A stretch of 23,477 nt of DNA, taken from positions 1-23,477 of the IMG/VR virus record IMGVR_UViG_3300045135_002024. The stretch is one strand, 5' to 3'. Position 1 is the first letter of the stretch; each line of letters starts with the position of its first letter. The DNA comes from a virus. Position numbers and translations under genes: made by a program. A model generated the notes under the pieces. The model worked only from the letters and a program-made list of their open reading frames with translations. It was not told the DNA's origin and made no database searches. Below are positions 4,994 to 13,242 of this stretch, in pieces.

Positions 4994-5155
4994 TTGATTG
5001 ATATTGCTGCAACCGTAACCACTATCCTTGTGGTTATCGCAATAATGGCCGTCTCGCTTCACTTCTTCGGGTTGTGGGGCTGGACTGCCATCCTAGTTTT
5101 AATGGTTATCGGTCACGTTATATTTAGGGTGAAACGAGGCTACTGGCACCGCTAG
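4994..5155 (+). CDS. 53-residue two-helix membrane protein in the P22 immI position
   Basis: A small plus-strand gene inside the minus-strand late block. TTG start at 4994 with GGGAGG ending 6 bases upstream, an excellent ribosome site. The same frame opens at 4853, but that would overlap the tail-fibre start and lacks such a site. Seen: a first membrane helix AATVTTILVVIAIMAVSL (residues 5-22), a short aromatic turn (HFFGLWGW), a second helix (residues 31-44), and a basic tail RVKRGYWHR that should stay in the cytoplasm. Its 3' end overlaps the end of the large ejection gene by 32 bases. P22 carries immI, including superinfection-exclusion gene sieA, between gene 16 and tail gene 9. Position and membrane character suggest an exclusion or immunity protein; there is no sequence likeness to SieA that I can see. 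Confidence 0.65.
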   Translation: MIDIAATVTTILVVIAIMAVSLHFFGLWGWTAILVLMVIGHVIFRVKRGYWHR

Positions 5156-7334
5156 CAGCCCTATCGCTTTGACCTATAGCCGCCCCCTCTAGCGTACTCT
5201 CTACTGCCCCTCTGTTTATTTCATCAAACGGCCTAAATGCAGACCTAGCCGCATTTGTTGCAGACCTGTTTTTTGCTATTTTCCAGACACCACCAGTAAC
5301 AGTAATTAAGCCAGCATCAAAAAAAGCTGGAAGAAAGCGCCCTACCTCTTTTAGTGTTTTTTGTGCCGTACCGCTTGGGTTTTCCCTTGATTTGGTAAGT
5401 TCTGGCTGCGAGCGTTTAACTAAAGCGGCGAATCTGCGTATTTTTGCCAACTCTTTATCCCCAAACAGCTCAGTCATCAGCGAGCGGTTCTGCTCCATAG
5501 CTTTGCTTATCGCTGTAACTGTTTTTGCGCCTGAAATAACGCCCTCGTCATTGGCCTTTATAAGCTGCTTGTAAGCTGCCTGCCTAACCATATTCCACGC
5601 TTCAGAGTCTGCGCCTAGTATCTTTTTATAAGTCTTAGCGAGATTGGCAGCACCTGCTTTATTGAAGCCAGAGGCCGTGAAGAGAGAATTTAAAACCTCT
5701 TCGTCTGTCGGATTGTCGTCAACAATTCTCTGTACAATCTTTGATTTTGGATCAAGGAATTGTTTTGAATACTCGTGGTTTAGCCGTCTTGCGTTCTTCA
5801 GCATTTCTAGGGCTTGGTCATCACCCTTGAACAGCCCACCTAAAACAGCGGAATCTAGAGCGTCATCAAACTGCTGTTTCATTATTCTTATTTGTCTGGC
5901 ATCTGGCGAGCGAGGGGCAGCAGAACGCTGTGCCGTGTTAATCCTCTTTCTAAAATTCTCAATTTGCCTTATATGATAAGGCTTTATTTTGTCTCCGAGA
6001 CTATCAATAACCTTTATTACGTCCTTAGAGCCATCTAATAATTTTGCAGTCTCAGGTAGGGTTCTATCAAACTCTACGCCAGTTACGGCTTTTCTCATTT
6101 GCCGCAGAACGCCTTTAAAATCCGTAGCCTCTAAAGTGGCATCCCCTACCGAGTCATAGGCTTGATTTTTTGCGTTAGCCGCCACTCTTTCTGCATTTCT
6201 AACACCCTCGCGAAGCGCATCGCCTGCCTGCTGTCGATTGCCTAGACTCTCCGCGCCTGCGCCTATCTCGTCTTGCAAGCCCTCAGAGGCTTTAACAATC
6301 TTATCCATTTGGTCTGCTTCACCCTTTAAGTAGACCTCTTGAGCTTTGCCGCCTCTTAGCCCTGCGCGTAATGAGTCTTCGGAAGATAACGCAGACTGGT
6401 TTCCGCTCCTTTGCGCATTTGTCAGCGTTACATCAAACTCTTTTTCTAGAGCCGTTAGAACTTCAGGATTAGAGTCAAACGACTCAGCAGCATCATTAGC
6501 CGCCTTTCTTATAAAATCATCAGTAACGTCTTTTGGGTCAACGCCTAACTTAGTGGATTGCTCAATAAAAAGCTGCCTAGATGTTTCGTCTATTTTGCCC
6601 TCTCTCAGCTTGTTCCATATACCTTTAATAACTGGCCCAACCGTTCTAAACAAAGACTCAAAAACAGCGCCACCTATACCCGCAAAACCAACCTCTGCTG
6701 CTATTGTGCTAATAGTATCTGGATCTTCTCCTCTAGCCTCTGTGTATGCGTCAGCACCGGCTTTTCGGCCCACAGCCTCTTGATATACGCTCATACCGCC
6801 TTGAGTTGCTGCAGACGCGCCACCAACCTTAAGCGCTGCGCCTAGCGTGCCTACTGAACCCATTCCCGCACGACCTGCAGGAGTAAACGCTGCAGCAAGT
6901 GTGCCGCCCTGCATTAAGTCTAATTTACTCATTCCAGGGCGGTTAATTTGAGCAACAGCTCCGTTTTTATTGTTTCTAAGAACTGGAAATATGCCGCCTT
7001 TCGCGTCTTTATTGTAAGCAACTCCAATATTTTCAAAGTTGCTAGTAATAATGTTCTTAATCCCTTCAGTATCTAGCGTAGTCATTAGTGCAGGTAGAAC
7101 CTTGAGCACCTTAGCCTGATCTTCACCATAAAATAGGCCGTTTTCTTCTGAAAGTTCAGGCAGTCTATCCGTTAGCTCTGTGGCGCGATCATTGCCAGTA
7201 AAGAAGTCGCTCACTTTCCCCATAGTAGAACGCTCTGGCTTTGGCTCAGGCGGCTGCACAACCTCGTAGCCCTCTGGAATGCCGCCATCAACCACCTCAT
7301 ACCCTGCGGGAACTCTGATACTAGCTAGACTCAT
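5124..7334 (-). CDS. Large DNA-ejection protein (P22 gp16-like position)
   Basis: A 736-residue protein, last and longest of three adjacent virion proteins after the connector genes, the place of P22 gp16 (609 residues). The N-terminus has a twofold repeat P-x-GYEVV (residues 9-15 and 20-26). A Gly/Ala-rich hydrophobic stretch lies near residues 142-180 (GTLAAAFTPAGRAGMGSVG), suited to membrane insertion. The rest is long, mostly helical and charged. Such proteins leave the virion with the DNA and form a channel across the envelope. Start: ATG overlapping the preceding stop (ATGA), with GGAGG upstream. A muralytic motif is not evident. Function is by position and composition; exact P22 equivalence is uncertain. 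Confidence 0.7.
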   Translation of the reverse strand: MSLASIRVPAGYEVVDGGIPEGYEVVQPPEPKPERSTMGKVSDFFTGNDRATELTDRLPELSEENGLFYGEDQAKVLKVLPALMTTLDTEGIKNIITSNFENIGVAYNKDAKGGIFPVLRNNKNGAVAQINRPGMSKLDLMQGGTLAAAFTPAGRAGMGSVGTLGAALKVGGASAATQGGMSVYQEAVGRKAGADAYTEARGEDPDTISTIAAEVGFAGIGGAVFESLFRTVGPVIKGIWNKLREGKIDETSRQLFIEQSTKLGVDPKDVTDDFIRKAANDAAESFDSNPEVLTALEKEFDVTLTNAQRSGNQSALSSEDSLRAGLRGGKAQEVYLKGEADQMDKIVKASEGLQDEIGAGAESLGNRQQAGDALREGVRNAERVAANAKNQAYDSVGDATLEATDFKGVLRQMRKAVTGVEFDRTLPETAKLLDGSKDVIKVIDSLGDKIKPYHIRQIENFRKRINTAQRSAAPRSPDARQIRIMKQQFDDALDSAVLGGLFKGDDQALEMLKNARRLNHEYSKQFLDPKSKIVQRIVDDNPTDEEVLNSLFTASGFNKAGAANLAKTYKKILGADSEAWNMVRQAAYKQLIKANDEGVISGAKTVTAISKAMEQNRSLMTELFGDKELAKIRRFAALVKRSQPELTKSRENPSGTAQKTLKEVGRFLPAFFDAGLITVTGGVWKIAKNRSATNAARSAFRPFDEINRGAVESTLEGAAIGQSDRAASGASSLVSP

Positions 7335-8425
7335 TGCGCCACCCTCCTTACAGTCACCCCATTAGGGAGCGTAAAAGTACCATCTTCGTTTGCTTTCGTG
7401 CCTGAAGGAAGATCTTTAGGTGTCGGTTGCGCGCCCATGTCTATCTGCTTGCTTGGGTTCGCTGTCATCAAGTCTATAACAACTCTTGAGGGGTCGAGAT
7501 CATAACTCTCCGCAAGGGTTGTGTACCTCTTGCCGAGAATTTGTTGCTGCTCTGTAGCGTCTGCAAATAACGCTTGAGCGCGGCCATAAAAGTCCGCTCT
7601 TTGCTCTGGAAGTAATCGCGTCCCTTTAGTTAATTGGTCTACATAGCTTTTAACGATATTCGGCACAACCTGACCATCTTCCTCTGCTCTGCCAAGAGCG
7701 GCCATTGCTCCTTGCGCCGTAGCAAATTCACCCTCACGAACAGTTGAGCCAGGATCAAGCAATTTCATATAGTTAAATATAAGCGCCAAGTCTCCCGCTG
7801 GCGTAGGGTCATTTGCTGCTGCTTGGATTCGACCAAAGGCAGCATTTTGCTTCTGATAGTCCTTAGCAAAGCCTGTGTACTCGTTGCGCAGCTTGGTTTC
7901 TGGGTCAAATCTATTAGCAGGCTCTTTAGCCTTTGGCACGCTTGCAAGAATACTGCCGTTTGAGTCAAAACGAGTATCACCCTCTTTTAGAGTAAATCCG
8001 CCGTCAGCCTTTGGCACTCCCCCCATCAAATACCCCAACTCACGACCTAAGTTAATCACGCCATCGGCCATTTGCTTGATTGACTCTGTATCACCAGACA
8101 TTAGATAAGGCGCTATCTCCATCGAGTCGGATGGATTGCCGTTCCTCGACTTAATTTCCCCAATACGGCGGTTATACGCTCTTTGTAGCCCTGCCATGTC
8201 ACCAGCTTCAGCTAGGGGCTTTATCTCAAGCGCAAAGCGAGCCATAGACTTAATCCGAGACTCATCATCTAAATGCGCCATCTCCTGCTCTTTCTGCCGA
8301 GATGTTAAGTCCAACAGGGCATTCTGCCGCTTGTTTTGTTGATACTTGTAGTAATTATCAATTGCGCCGTTAAGGTCTAAGCCTTGCGCCGATAGTGGTA
8401 CTCTGTAATCTACGCCCTGAACCAT
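7331..8425 (-). CDS. DNA-ejection protein (P22 gp20-like position)
   Basis: A 364-residue, helix-rich, mixed-charge protein, middle of three ejection-type genes. It starts MVQGVDYRVPLSAQGLDLNG, followed by long amphipathic helices (DNYYKYQQNKRQNALLDL, RQKEQEMAHLDDESRIKSMA). Start: ATG 8425, seven bases after GAGGG and 10 bases after the upstream stop. The frame extends back to 8455 with 10 more codons, but those overlap the upstream gene and lack a ribosome site. The stop overlaps the next gene's ATG by four bases. P22 gp20 (471 residues) is ejected with gp7 and gp16. The call rests on position, composition and coupling, not on a diagnostic motif. Confidence 0.65.
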   Translation of the reverse strand: MVQGVDYRVPLSAQGLDLNGAIDNYYKYQQNKRQNALLDLTSRQKEQEMAHLDDESRIKSMARFALEIKPLAEAGDMAGLQRAYNRRIGEIKSRNGNPSDSMEIAPYLMSGDTESIKQMADGVINLGRELGYLMGGVPKADGGFTLKEGDTRFDSNGSILASVPKAKEPANRFDPETKLRNEYTGFAKDYQKQNAAFGRIQAAANDPTPAGDLALIFNYMKLLDPGSTVREGEFATAQGAMAALGRAEEDGQVVPNIVKSYVDQLTKGTRLLPEQRADFYGRAQALFADATEQQQILGKRYTTLAESYDLDPSRVVIDLMTANPSKQIDMGAQPTPKDLPSGTKANEDGTFTLPNGVTVRRVAQ

Positions 8426-8435
8426 AATCTTTCCC

Positions 8436-9848
8436 TCACTCAAAAATCCAATCAATCAATTTAGGAGCTGCTGCCGCTAGTCCTGTGTTGATTAGTGACA
8501 TTGTATTATTGTTGCTCGCTATTTGAGCTGCTGCGTTTGCATTACCTTGAGCCGTTGCTAGATTCGTGAGCGCGTTGCCAGCATTCTGAGACGCTGAGCC
8601 TGTCATTGCTGCCGAGTTCTGCCCTTGCCGTACTAGGTTCATTAAGCTGTTAGCGCGTTGATTGCGTAAGTCTGCATCCATGCCAATCTTGTTAGCGTCC
8701 AAGTTATACTTGGTCATCAACTCGTTTAGGTTGTTGCTTCTGTCAGCCGTAGCAGAGTTAAAACCTGTCGTAAGTTGGTTCATGCGATCATTCACACGCT
8801 CCCGCCCTAACAGCATCATATTGTCCTGCAAGGCTTTCGCTGTGCCGCCTGAATGCAACTTGCCCGCCGCCGATGCCTGAGCGTTTAAGCGCCTATTGGT
8901 ATCGTCTGCAATCGCGTTATAAAGAGGGTCATTCGCTAGATAATCAGCCTGCGCTTGCGGGTCTAGAAACGATTGCAGATTAGCGTCTAGGTTCGTCCTA
9001 TTACCAATAAAATCGTTTATCTGACTAGAATCAATGTCTGCGGTTGTTGGCATATTGTTGATTTCGCCGCGCAAGTCATTAAGCGCACCAACTCCCGCAG
9101 TTTTAAAGGGCGATAAATCCTCCCTAGCTTGCGCTAGAGCATCATATTGGAACTGTATGCCCTCGTTGGTCGCTCTTTGCTGAGTGTCTGCCGCTGCTTG
9201 TGCAGCATCTTTGCCCCTGATTGCATCCCAGCCATCTTGAATAAAACTAAAATTTACCATTTTGTCACCGCCGCCTCTGCTGTCGTTTGTGCTAGGATTT
9301 CCACTCATTCCGCTCTGCATTGCGCTTTCCAAGCCGCGCTTTGTTCCGTAAGAGGCTGCTTTTGAGCCTAAAAGCGCACCCCCCGCACCTAAAAGCGAGT
9401 TGCCTAATGTTGCCCCGATAGGTGAAGCAAGCCGCCCAAACATATTAGGAATAAACCCTCTAGCCGCCTCGTTTGCCTTAAATCCGCTTGGCGTTGGTAC
9501 GCCCATGTCATCCAACATGCTCGATAAGTCAGAAGCATTAGCATAAGACTTATATCCCTGAACTAATGTCGGCCCTATTGGGCCTATCGCCGAAGCAGGA
9601 ACTGAAAGCGCATCTAGTAGACTGTTAAATGTGCTGTTTTGACTGCTTACAGCATTTCTAGCTGCTCGCTCATCCTTTGCCATATTTGAGCTACGGTTTT
9701 TGCTTGTGCTTGCGGTTTCTCCTACTCCGCGCTTGCCGCCTCTATTCCTGCCGCCGCCACCTGCTGAACCGCTACCAAGCCCGCCGCCTGACTTGTCGCC
9801 GTTCCTGCCGCCCTTGTTTGAACCACTCCTAGAACTTGGCCCCGCCAT
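8436..9848 (-). CDS. DNA-ejection protein with extra low-complexity N-terminal half
   Basis: A 470-residue protein. Residues 1-60 are Gly/Ser/Arg/Lys-rich (GGGLGSGSAGGGGRNRGG) and likely disordered. Residues 75-180 are hydrophobic and glycine-rich (GPIGPTLVQGYKSYANAS; LGNSLLGAGGALLGSKAAS). From residue 197 a second module begins (MVNFSFIQDGWDAIRGKDAA). It carries phrases I recall from phage tail or ejection proteins of environmental gammaproteobacteria: QAREDLSPFKTAGVGAL, DPQAQADYLANDPLYNAIAD, and SGGTAKALQDNMMLLGRERV. M197 (base 9260) follows GGTGA at 5 bases, so an internal start making a 274-residue protein is possible. It occupies the P22 gp14/gp7 position and may be a fusion of two such proteins. 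Confidence 0.7.
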   Translation of the reverse strand: MAGPSSRSGSNKGGRNGDKSGGGLGSGSAGGGGRNRGGKRGVGETASTSKNRSSNMAKDERAARNAVSSQNSTFNSLLDALSVPASAIGPIGPTLVQGYKSYANASDLSSMLDDMGVPTPSGFKANEAARGFIPNMFGRLASPIGATLGNSLLGAGGALLGSKAASYGTKRGLESAMQSGMSGNPSTNDSRGGGDKMVNFSFIQDGWDAIRGKDAAQAAADTQQRATNEGIQFQYDALAQAREDLSPFKTAGVGALNDLRGEINNMPTTADIDSSQINDFIGNRTNLDANLQSFLDPQAQADYLANDPLYNAIADDTNRRLNAQASAAGKLHSGGTAKALQDNMMLLGRERVNDRMNQLTTGFNSATADRSNNLNELMTKYNLDANKIGMDADLRNQRANSLMNLVRQGQNSAAMTGSASQNAGNALTNLATAQGNANAAAQIASNNNTMSLINTGLAAAAPKLIDWIFE

Positions 9849-9852
9849 TTTT

Positions 9853-10128
9853 TTACCTCATCTGCTCAATCGCATTTAATAACTCGCTCACAAAAGCCCT
9901 TAATTCACCGTCATAAGGTATTTTGTAGTTGATTGGGTTAGGTGTTTCGCTCTTGTGAATCTGCTCTAGAATGGTCGCTAAATCGCGCATATAGTCATCC
10001 GGTGGGTTACTGGGTAGTTGTACAGTAACCGCGCCAACTTGCACTTGAAAAGCCGCATCAATGAACGATCTCAAATACTTGCCCATATCCGTCATTACTT
10101 CATCGTTAGGCAGTCTTTGCGGAATCAT
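9853..10128 (-). CDS. Hypothetical 91-residue virion-region protein
   Basis: It lies between the gp10-like connector gene and the ejection genes, where P22 has the tail needle gp26 (233 residues) and gp14. It is too short and not coiled-coil enough to be that needle. Seen: two helical segments (PNDEVMTDMGKYLRSFIDAA; DDYMRDLATILEQIHKS) around a short strand pair (VQVGAVTVQLP), ending in a helix (LRAFVSELLNAIEQMR). The ATG overlaps the upstream stop by four bases, so it is coupled to the connector gene. Probably a small tail or connector component; no family recognised. Confidence 0.6.
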   Translation of the reverse strand: MIPQRLPNDEVMTDMGKYLRSFIDAAFQVQVGAVTVQLPSNPPDDYMRDLATILEQIHKSETPNPINYKIPYDGELRAFVSELLNAIEQMR

Positions 10129-11552
10129 CCCATTAATACTCCGATGTCTGCATCTGCGCGGTGTACGCTGAAAAATACAGGGTCGGTAAATCTGACTTTA
10201 ATCAGTCGGTGATACGCTGAGCCTAGACCGCCATCCCAACGAACCTCAGTCATATACTCGCCCATCGCACCGCTAGGCATACCGCCAATGTCCGACCAAA
10301 TCTCACTAGACCACGTTTTACCCCTGTCGTCTGAGAAAGTAAGCATTACTTTAGGGTCGGAGCCTTGTCCTGTGGCTAGGCCTACACCAACCTCTGTTAA
10401 GAGCCTGAACCATGACATTTCAAACTCGCGGCCCATGAATTGCCGACCTAAATAGCCAGCGTCTATTACTGATGTAATTCTTTCTCTAACTATCGTATCG
10501 CCGTCATCATCATAAGCAGATAACGACCACTCTTTAATTGAGCCGTCTCGATAATCAGCGACTAAATGTTTCCCATAACAATAGGCGTAACTGTTCGCTA
10601 AATGCCGGCCATCGCTTAAACCTGTGCTCATCTCGAACCATTTACCCGTAGGCTCATGGAAGCACCAAGTCTTATCTGCTGTAGGAAAGGTTAATTGATA
10701 GAAGTTTTGATTCTGGATGGTGTAACAGAAGCCGATCGCATCTGAAGTATCGGTATAACTCTCAATCTCGTTCGCAAGTGAGATATCTGAGATTCTTTGT
10801 GCATTAGAACCAACCAATCTGTAGACGGTATTATCATCGCCTAAGAAGTACATGAAGTTATCGTTATTCGACACTGAGAACTTAGCGCCTAATCCAACTG
10901 GAATTGCACCGCCCTGAATCGGGTCTAGTGGTGGATTGCCTGTGCCTGAGTTGTACCAAGGCTCGATAGTCTCTGTGCCCATCATGTAAACCCTGTCCGA
11001 AAAGTCATAAGGTCTAACTAAATCATCAGGGTTAGAGTCTGCATTGGCAAAGTTCAAGCCGTTAATGGTCAAAGGCGTATCAGGGTCAGCCATCCAGAAC
11101 TTAGCGCCCTGTGCAGGGTAGATAAATTGTGAGTTGATGATTGCGCATGATGTAGGCGAGTCGAAGTTGGTTGTACCCGTTGAAAGGGTCGAGCCATCCC
11201 ATGAATAGGCTACACCGTCATTAGAAACGATCACAAGCTCGTTGCCGTCACTTCTAAGCGTACATCTGCCTGTCCCTGCTATCGTGGCTAGGGTTGTTCT
11301 AACACCTGCCCCTGAGACTAACTGTAAGTCTGTGCCGTAAACCTGATAAAGTTCGGAATTATGTACGCCAAGCCCTCTATCTGAACTTGAACCGTCCGAG
11401 AATGCCACTGTTCCCGCCGTTGGTTGTAGCGAGATAACTTCGCGGGCCTCTTCATTATATTCAGGCCACATATTCAGTGTTCTTTGGCCGTTCAACTGCT
11501 CAGAGCGATGCTTAGAACTCGCGCCAACGATGTTTATAGGAACAACAGCCAT
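10125..11552 (-). CDS. Packaged-DNA stabilization / connector protein, P22 gp10-like
   Basis: A 475-residue protein, essentially the length of P22 gp10 (472). The start PINIVGASSKHRSEQLNGQR followed by TLNMWPE is typical of the family, where the incoming polypeptide says how many parts (N-Q-R-T-x-N-x-Y/W-P) begin the propeller. The rest is repeated beta blades (GNELVIVSNDGVAYSWDGST; NDNFMYFLGDDNTVYRL), as in the beta-propeller hub of P22-type tails. It closes the portal channel below gp4 and carries the fibres or needle. The ATG overlaps the preceding stop by one base, so the two connector genes are translationally coupled. Confidence 0.85.
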   Translation of the reverse strand: MAVVPINIVGASSKHRSEQLNGQRTLNMWPEYNEEAREVISLQPTAGTVAFSDGSSSDRGLGVHNSELYQVYGTDLQLVSGAGVRTTLATIAGTGRCTLRSDGNELVIVSNDGVAYSWDGSTLSTGTTNFDSPTSCAIINSQFIYPAQGAKFWMADPDTPLTINGLNFANADSNPDDLVRPYDFSDRVYMMGTETIEPWYNSGTGNPPLDPIQGGAIPVGLGAKFSVSNNDNFMYFLGDDNTVYRLVGSNAQRISDISLANEIESYTDTSDAIGFCYTIQNQNFYQLTFPTADKTWCFHEPTGKWFEMSTGLSDGRHLANSYAYCYGKHLVADYRDGSIKEWSLSAYDDDGDTIVRERITSVIDAGYLGRQFMGREFEMSWFRLLTEVGVGLATGQGSDPKVMLTFSDDRGKTWSSEIWSDIGGMPSGAMGEYMTEVRWDGGLGSAYHRLIKVRFTDPVFFSVHRADADIGVLMG

Positions 11553-11902
11553 TAAAAGTACTCCGCCTCTGTAGGCTCACCGTCATAAGGCGTTTCGTTA
11601 TTCGCACATAACTCGCGCCAAGCCTCTGCGTTTGCCTCACGTAAGAATGCAATTCGTTCTACGCTCATCGTTAAAGCGAAGCGAGCACGCCAAGCAGACC
11701 GGATAACAATGGCCTCTTCGTCTTCTTCAGGCATGTCCGTGACATTCGCATAATTGATCACGCCACGCTTAGCCAAATTAGCTATCTCAGATGTAATAGC
11801 TGTCTCTGCCTTATCACCCACTTCAGCCGTAGCCGTTTGGCCTGCATGAAGCTTGTTAGCTGTATAAAGAAGCCTGTTTTTTAAGTCTGCTAGTGTTGCC
11901 AT
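11552..11902 (-). CDS. Connector / tail accessory factor, P22 gp4-like position
   Basis: A 116-residue, mostly helical protein (LADLKNRLLYTANKLHAG, TAITSEIANLAKRGVINYAN, AIVIRSAWRARFALTMSVER) ending in a short acidic tail with YDGEPTEAEYF. It sits between the coat region and the gp10-like gene, exactly where P22 encodes gp4 (166 residues), which binds under the portal. It is shorter than gp4 and similarity is not obvious, so the call rests on position, helical pattern and coupling. Both its ends overlap neighbouring genes by one base. P22 gp4 has been reported to have muralytic activity; nothing here shows a catalytic site. Confidence 0.6.
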   Translation of the reverse strand: MATLADLKNRLLYTANKLHAGQTATAEVGDKAETAITSEIANLAKRGVINYANVTDMPEEDEEAIVIRSAWRARFALTMSVERIAFLREANAEAWRELCANNETPYDGEPTEAEYF

Positions 11903-12105
11903 TAGTCACTCGCTTTTTTGCGTGTTTTAACTTGTTTGAAGTGTGAGTTGCCTTGTAACTTATCGAAGACTTCTTTGCTCACTTCCACCGCTTCGCCTTT
12001 CTTAAACTTCACGCCAAACTTAACTATCGTTTTGTCTTCCACGCCATCCCGACCATAAGGGCCAGAGTCGTTATCGTTTGGGTCGCCTATAAAAGTTAAT
12101 TTCAT
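11902..12105 (-). CDS. Small head-region protein
   Basis: A 67-residue protein with an SH3-like or beta-barrel pattern (MKLTFIGDPNDNDSGP; TIVKFGVKFKKGEAVEVS), then a helix and a basic end (HFKQVKTRKKASD). Small proteins of this layout often lie between coat and connector genes and take part in head completion, but none has a diagnostic motif. The gene begins after the terminator that follows the coat gene and is coupled to the gp4-like gene by a one-base overlap. Function not assigned. Confidence 0.6.
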   Translation of the reverse strand: MKLTFIGDPNDNDSGPYGRDGVEDKTIVKFGVKFKKGEAVEVSKEVFDKLQGNSHFKQVKTRKKASD

Positions 12106-12113
12106 TTATCCCC

Positions 12114-12142
12114 CTAAAGAAAGGGGAGCCGAAGCCCCCCTT
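12114..12142 (-). terminator. UUCG-tetraloop terminator after the coat gene
   Basis: On the minus strand AAGGGGGGC-TTCG-GCTCCCCTT forms a 9-bp stem with one G-T wobble closed by a C(UUCG)G tetraloop, an extra-stable loop, followed by TCTTTAG. It begins 5 bases after the coat stop. The T-tract is imperfect, so partial termination is likely. This would make coat and scaffold transcripts more abundant than the connector and ejection genes downstream. Confidence 0.7.
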
Positions 12143-12147
12143 AATGG

Positions 12148-13227
12148 CTAAGAGTCAGCCGCTGCGCCAAAGTAACCAGTAACAACGCCGTGATCTTTAA
12201 GATCAGCCGTATCACTAGCACCCGAACCAAAGACAATCTTCTCAATGCCTCGGATTTCTTCTACAGCACAACCAACCTTATCGCCGTAGTCGAACTCTTC
12301 AGTCTTAGAAGTAGTCTTCTTAGCCCATGCAAGGCCGATAGCCTGAGCACCACAAAGGTAAGCAGGTGATACTGCCGCAGATGTAGCACCAACCGTACCT
12401 AGCGAATCAATATCAGGGATTTCCTTGATAATCACTCCGTCATAGATCAAGTCGCCGCCAGTGAATAGCGGGTTACTTGCTCCGCGAGCCGCTGCTTCAC
12501 GGTTAGCCGCTACAATAGTCGTATCAGCTTTAAGGTCACGCATACCACGCGAATCTACATAAAGAACGTACCAACGCTCATCTTCTGTAGTACGGATAGG
12601 GCGAATCTTAGGTGATGCGGTTTGCGCCATACGCTTCATTAGCTGAACAGAAGCAGCGTCTAACGTCATCGCCGCCGTAACTGTTGCCAAGTCTGCTGAA
12701 TGGTCTGTGTAGCCACCATTGCCAAGCGCATTACCGAACAACACTCGGTCAGAGTTATCTACTAACCAAGCGTCCTTAGCGCCTTCACTTGCTGAGCCGT
12801 AAGCTGTGCCGTTGATCATGCCAAGAGCCGTAATAATGTCATTACGAGTCTTCTCCATAATCCAGTCTTTAAGCACTTCTTTAGCACCCATACGAAGAGA
12901 GATAGCAGAGTATTGCTCGTCTACTTCTGCAACTCGTACGCCGTTACGGATTTTATCAACCGTAAGCTTGAACGAACGAGACAACATGTCTTCTTCGTTG
13001 CCTTCAAGTGTTGAACTACCCGTTACGCCTGCGCCAGAAAGCGCGTTGATTAGAGAGTAAGTGACGCTATCGCCTTTCTTCTTCTCTAGGTCTGTTTTAA
13101 GTTGGATAATGTTGTTTGGCGAAGTACCCATCTCACGCTTAAAGCGGTTTTCTTCTAGGTACTCTTTGAAAAAATTATCATCCCATTGTTGGACTGTTAA
13201 GCCCGTTGCTACTGTTGAATCAGTCAT
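12148..13227 (-). CDS. Major capsid (coat) protein
   Basis: A 359-residue protein directly after the scaffold gene, where coat protein is expected. The N-terminus (TGLTVQQWDDNFFKEYLEEN) and LEKKKGDSVTYSLINALSG, then STLEGNEEDM, match the pattern I know from the N4-gp56/DUF4043-type major capsid family, which has the HK97 fold. It is shorter than P22 coat (430). RIRNGVRVAEVDEQ-like elements (residues about 92-106, DKIRNGVRVAEVDEQ) and the ending region AWAKKTTSKTEEFDYGDKV also fit that family. Start: ATG after GAGG (CTGAGGATTTCAAAATG) at 9 bases. A strong hairpin terminator follows. Confidence 0.85.
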   Translation of the reverse strand: MTDSTVATGLTVQQWDDNFFKEYLEENRFKREMGTSPNNIIQLKTDLEKKKGDSVTYSLINALSGAGVTGSSTLEGNEEDMLSRSFKLTVDKIRNGVRVAEVDEQYSAISLRMGAKEVLKDWIMEKTRNDIITALGMINGTAYGSASEGAKDAWLVDNSDRVLFGNALGNGGYTDHSADLATVTAAMTLDAASVQLMKRMAQTASPKIRPIRTTEDERWYVLYVDSRGMRDLKADTTIVAANREAAARGASNPLFTGGDLIYDGVIIKEIPDIDSLGTVGATSAAVSPAYLCGAQAIGLAWAKKTTSKTEEFDYGDKVGCAVEEIRGIEKIVFGSGASDTADLKDHGVVTGYFGAAADS

Positions 13228-13242
13228 TTTGAAATCCTCAGA

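Noticed and set aside
6346-6783. 145-codon plus-strand open frame inside the large ejection gene
   Set aside because: It is antisense to a long coherent protein, has Ser/Pro/Leu-rich shadow composition, and has no ribosome site or neighbour on its strand.
5124-7334. A lysozyme or transglycosylase domain in the large ejection protein
   Set aside because: Such domains are common in ejection proteins, but I found no recognisable catalytic motif in this sequence.
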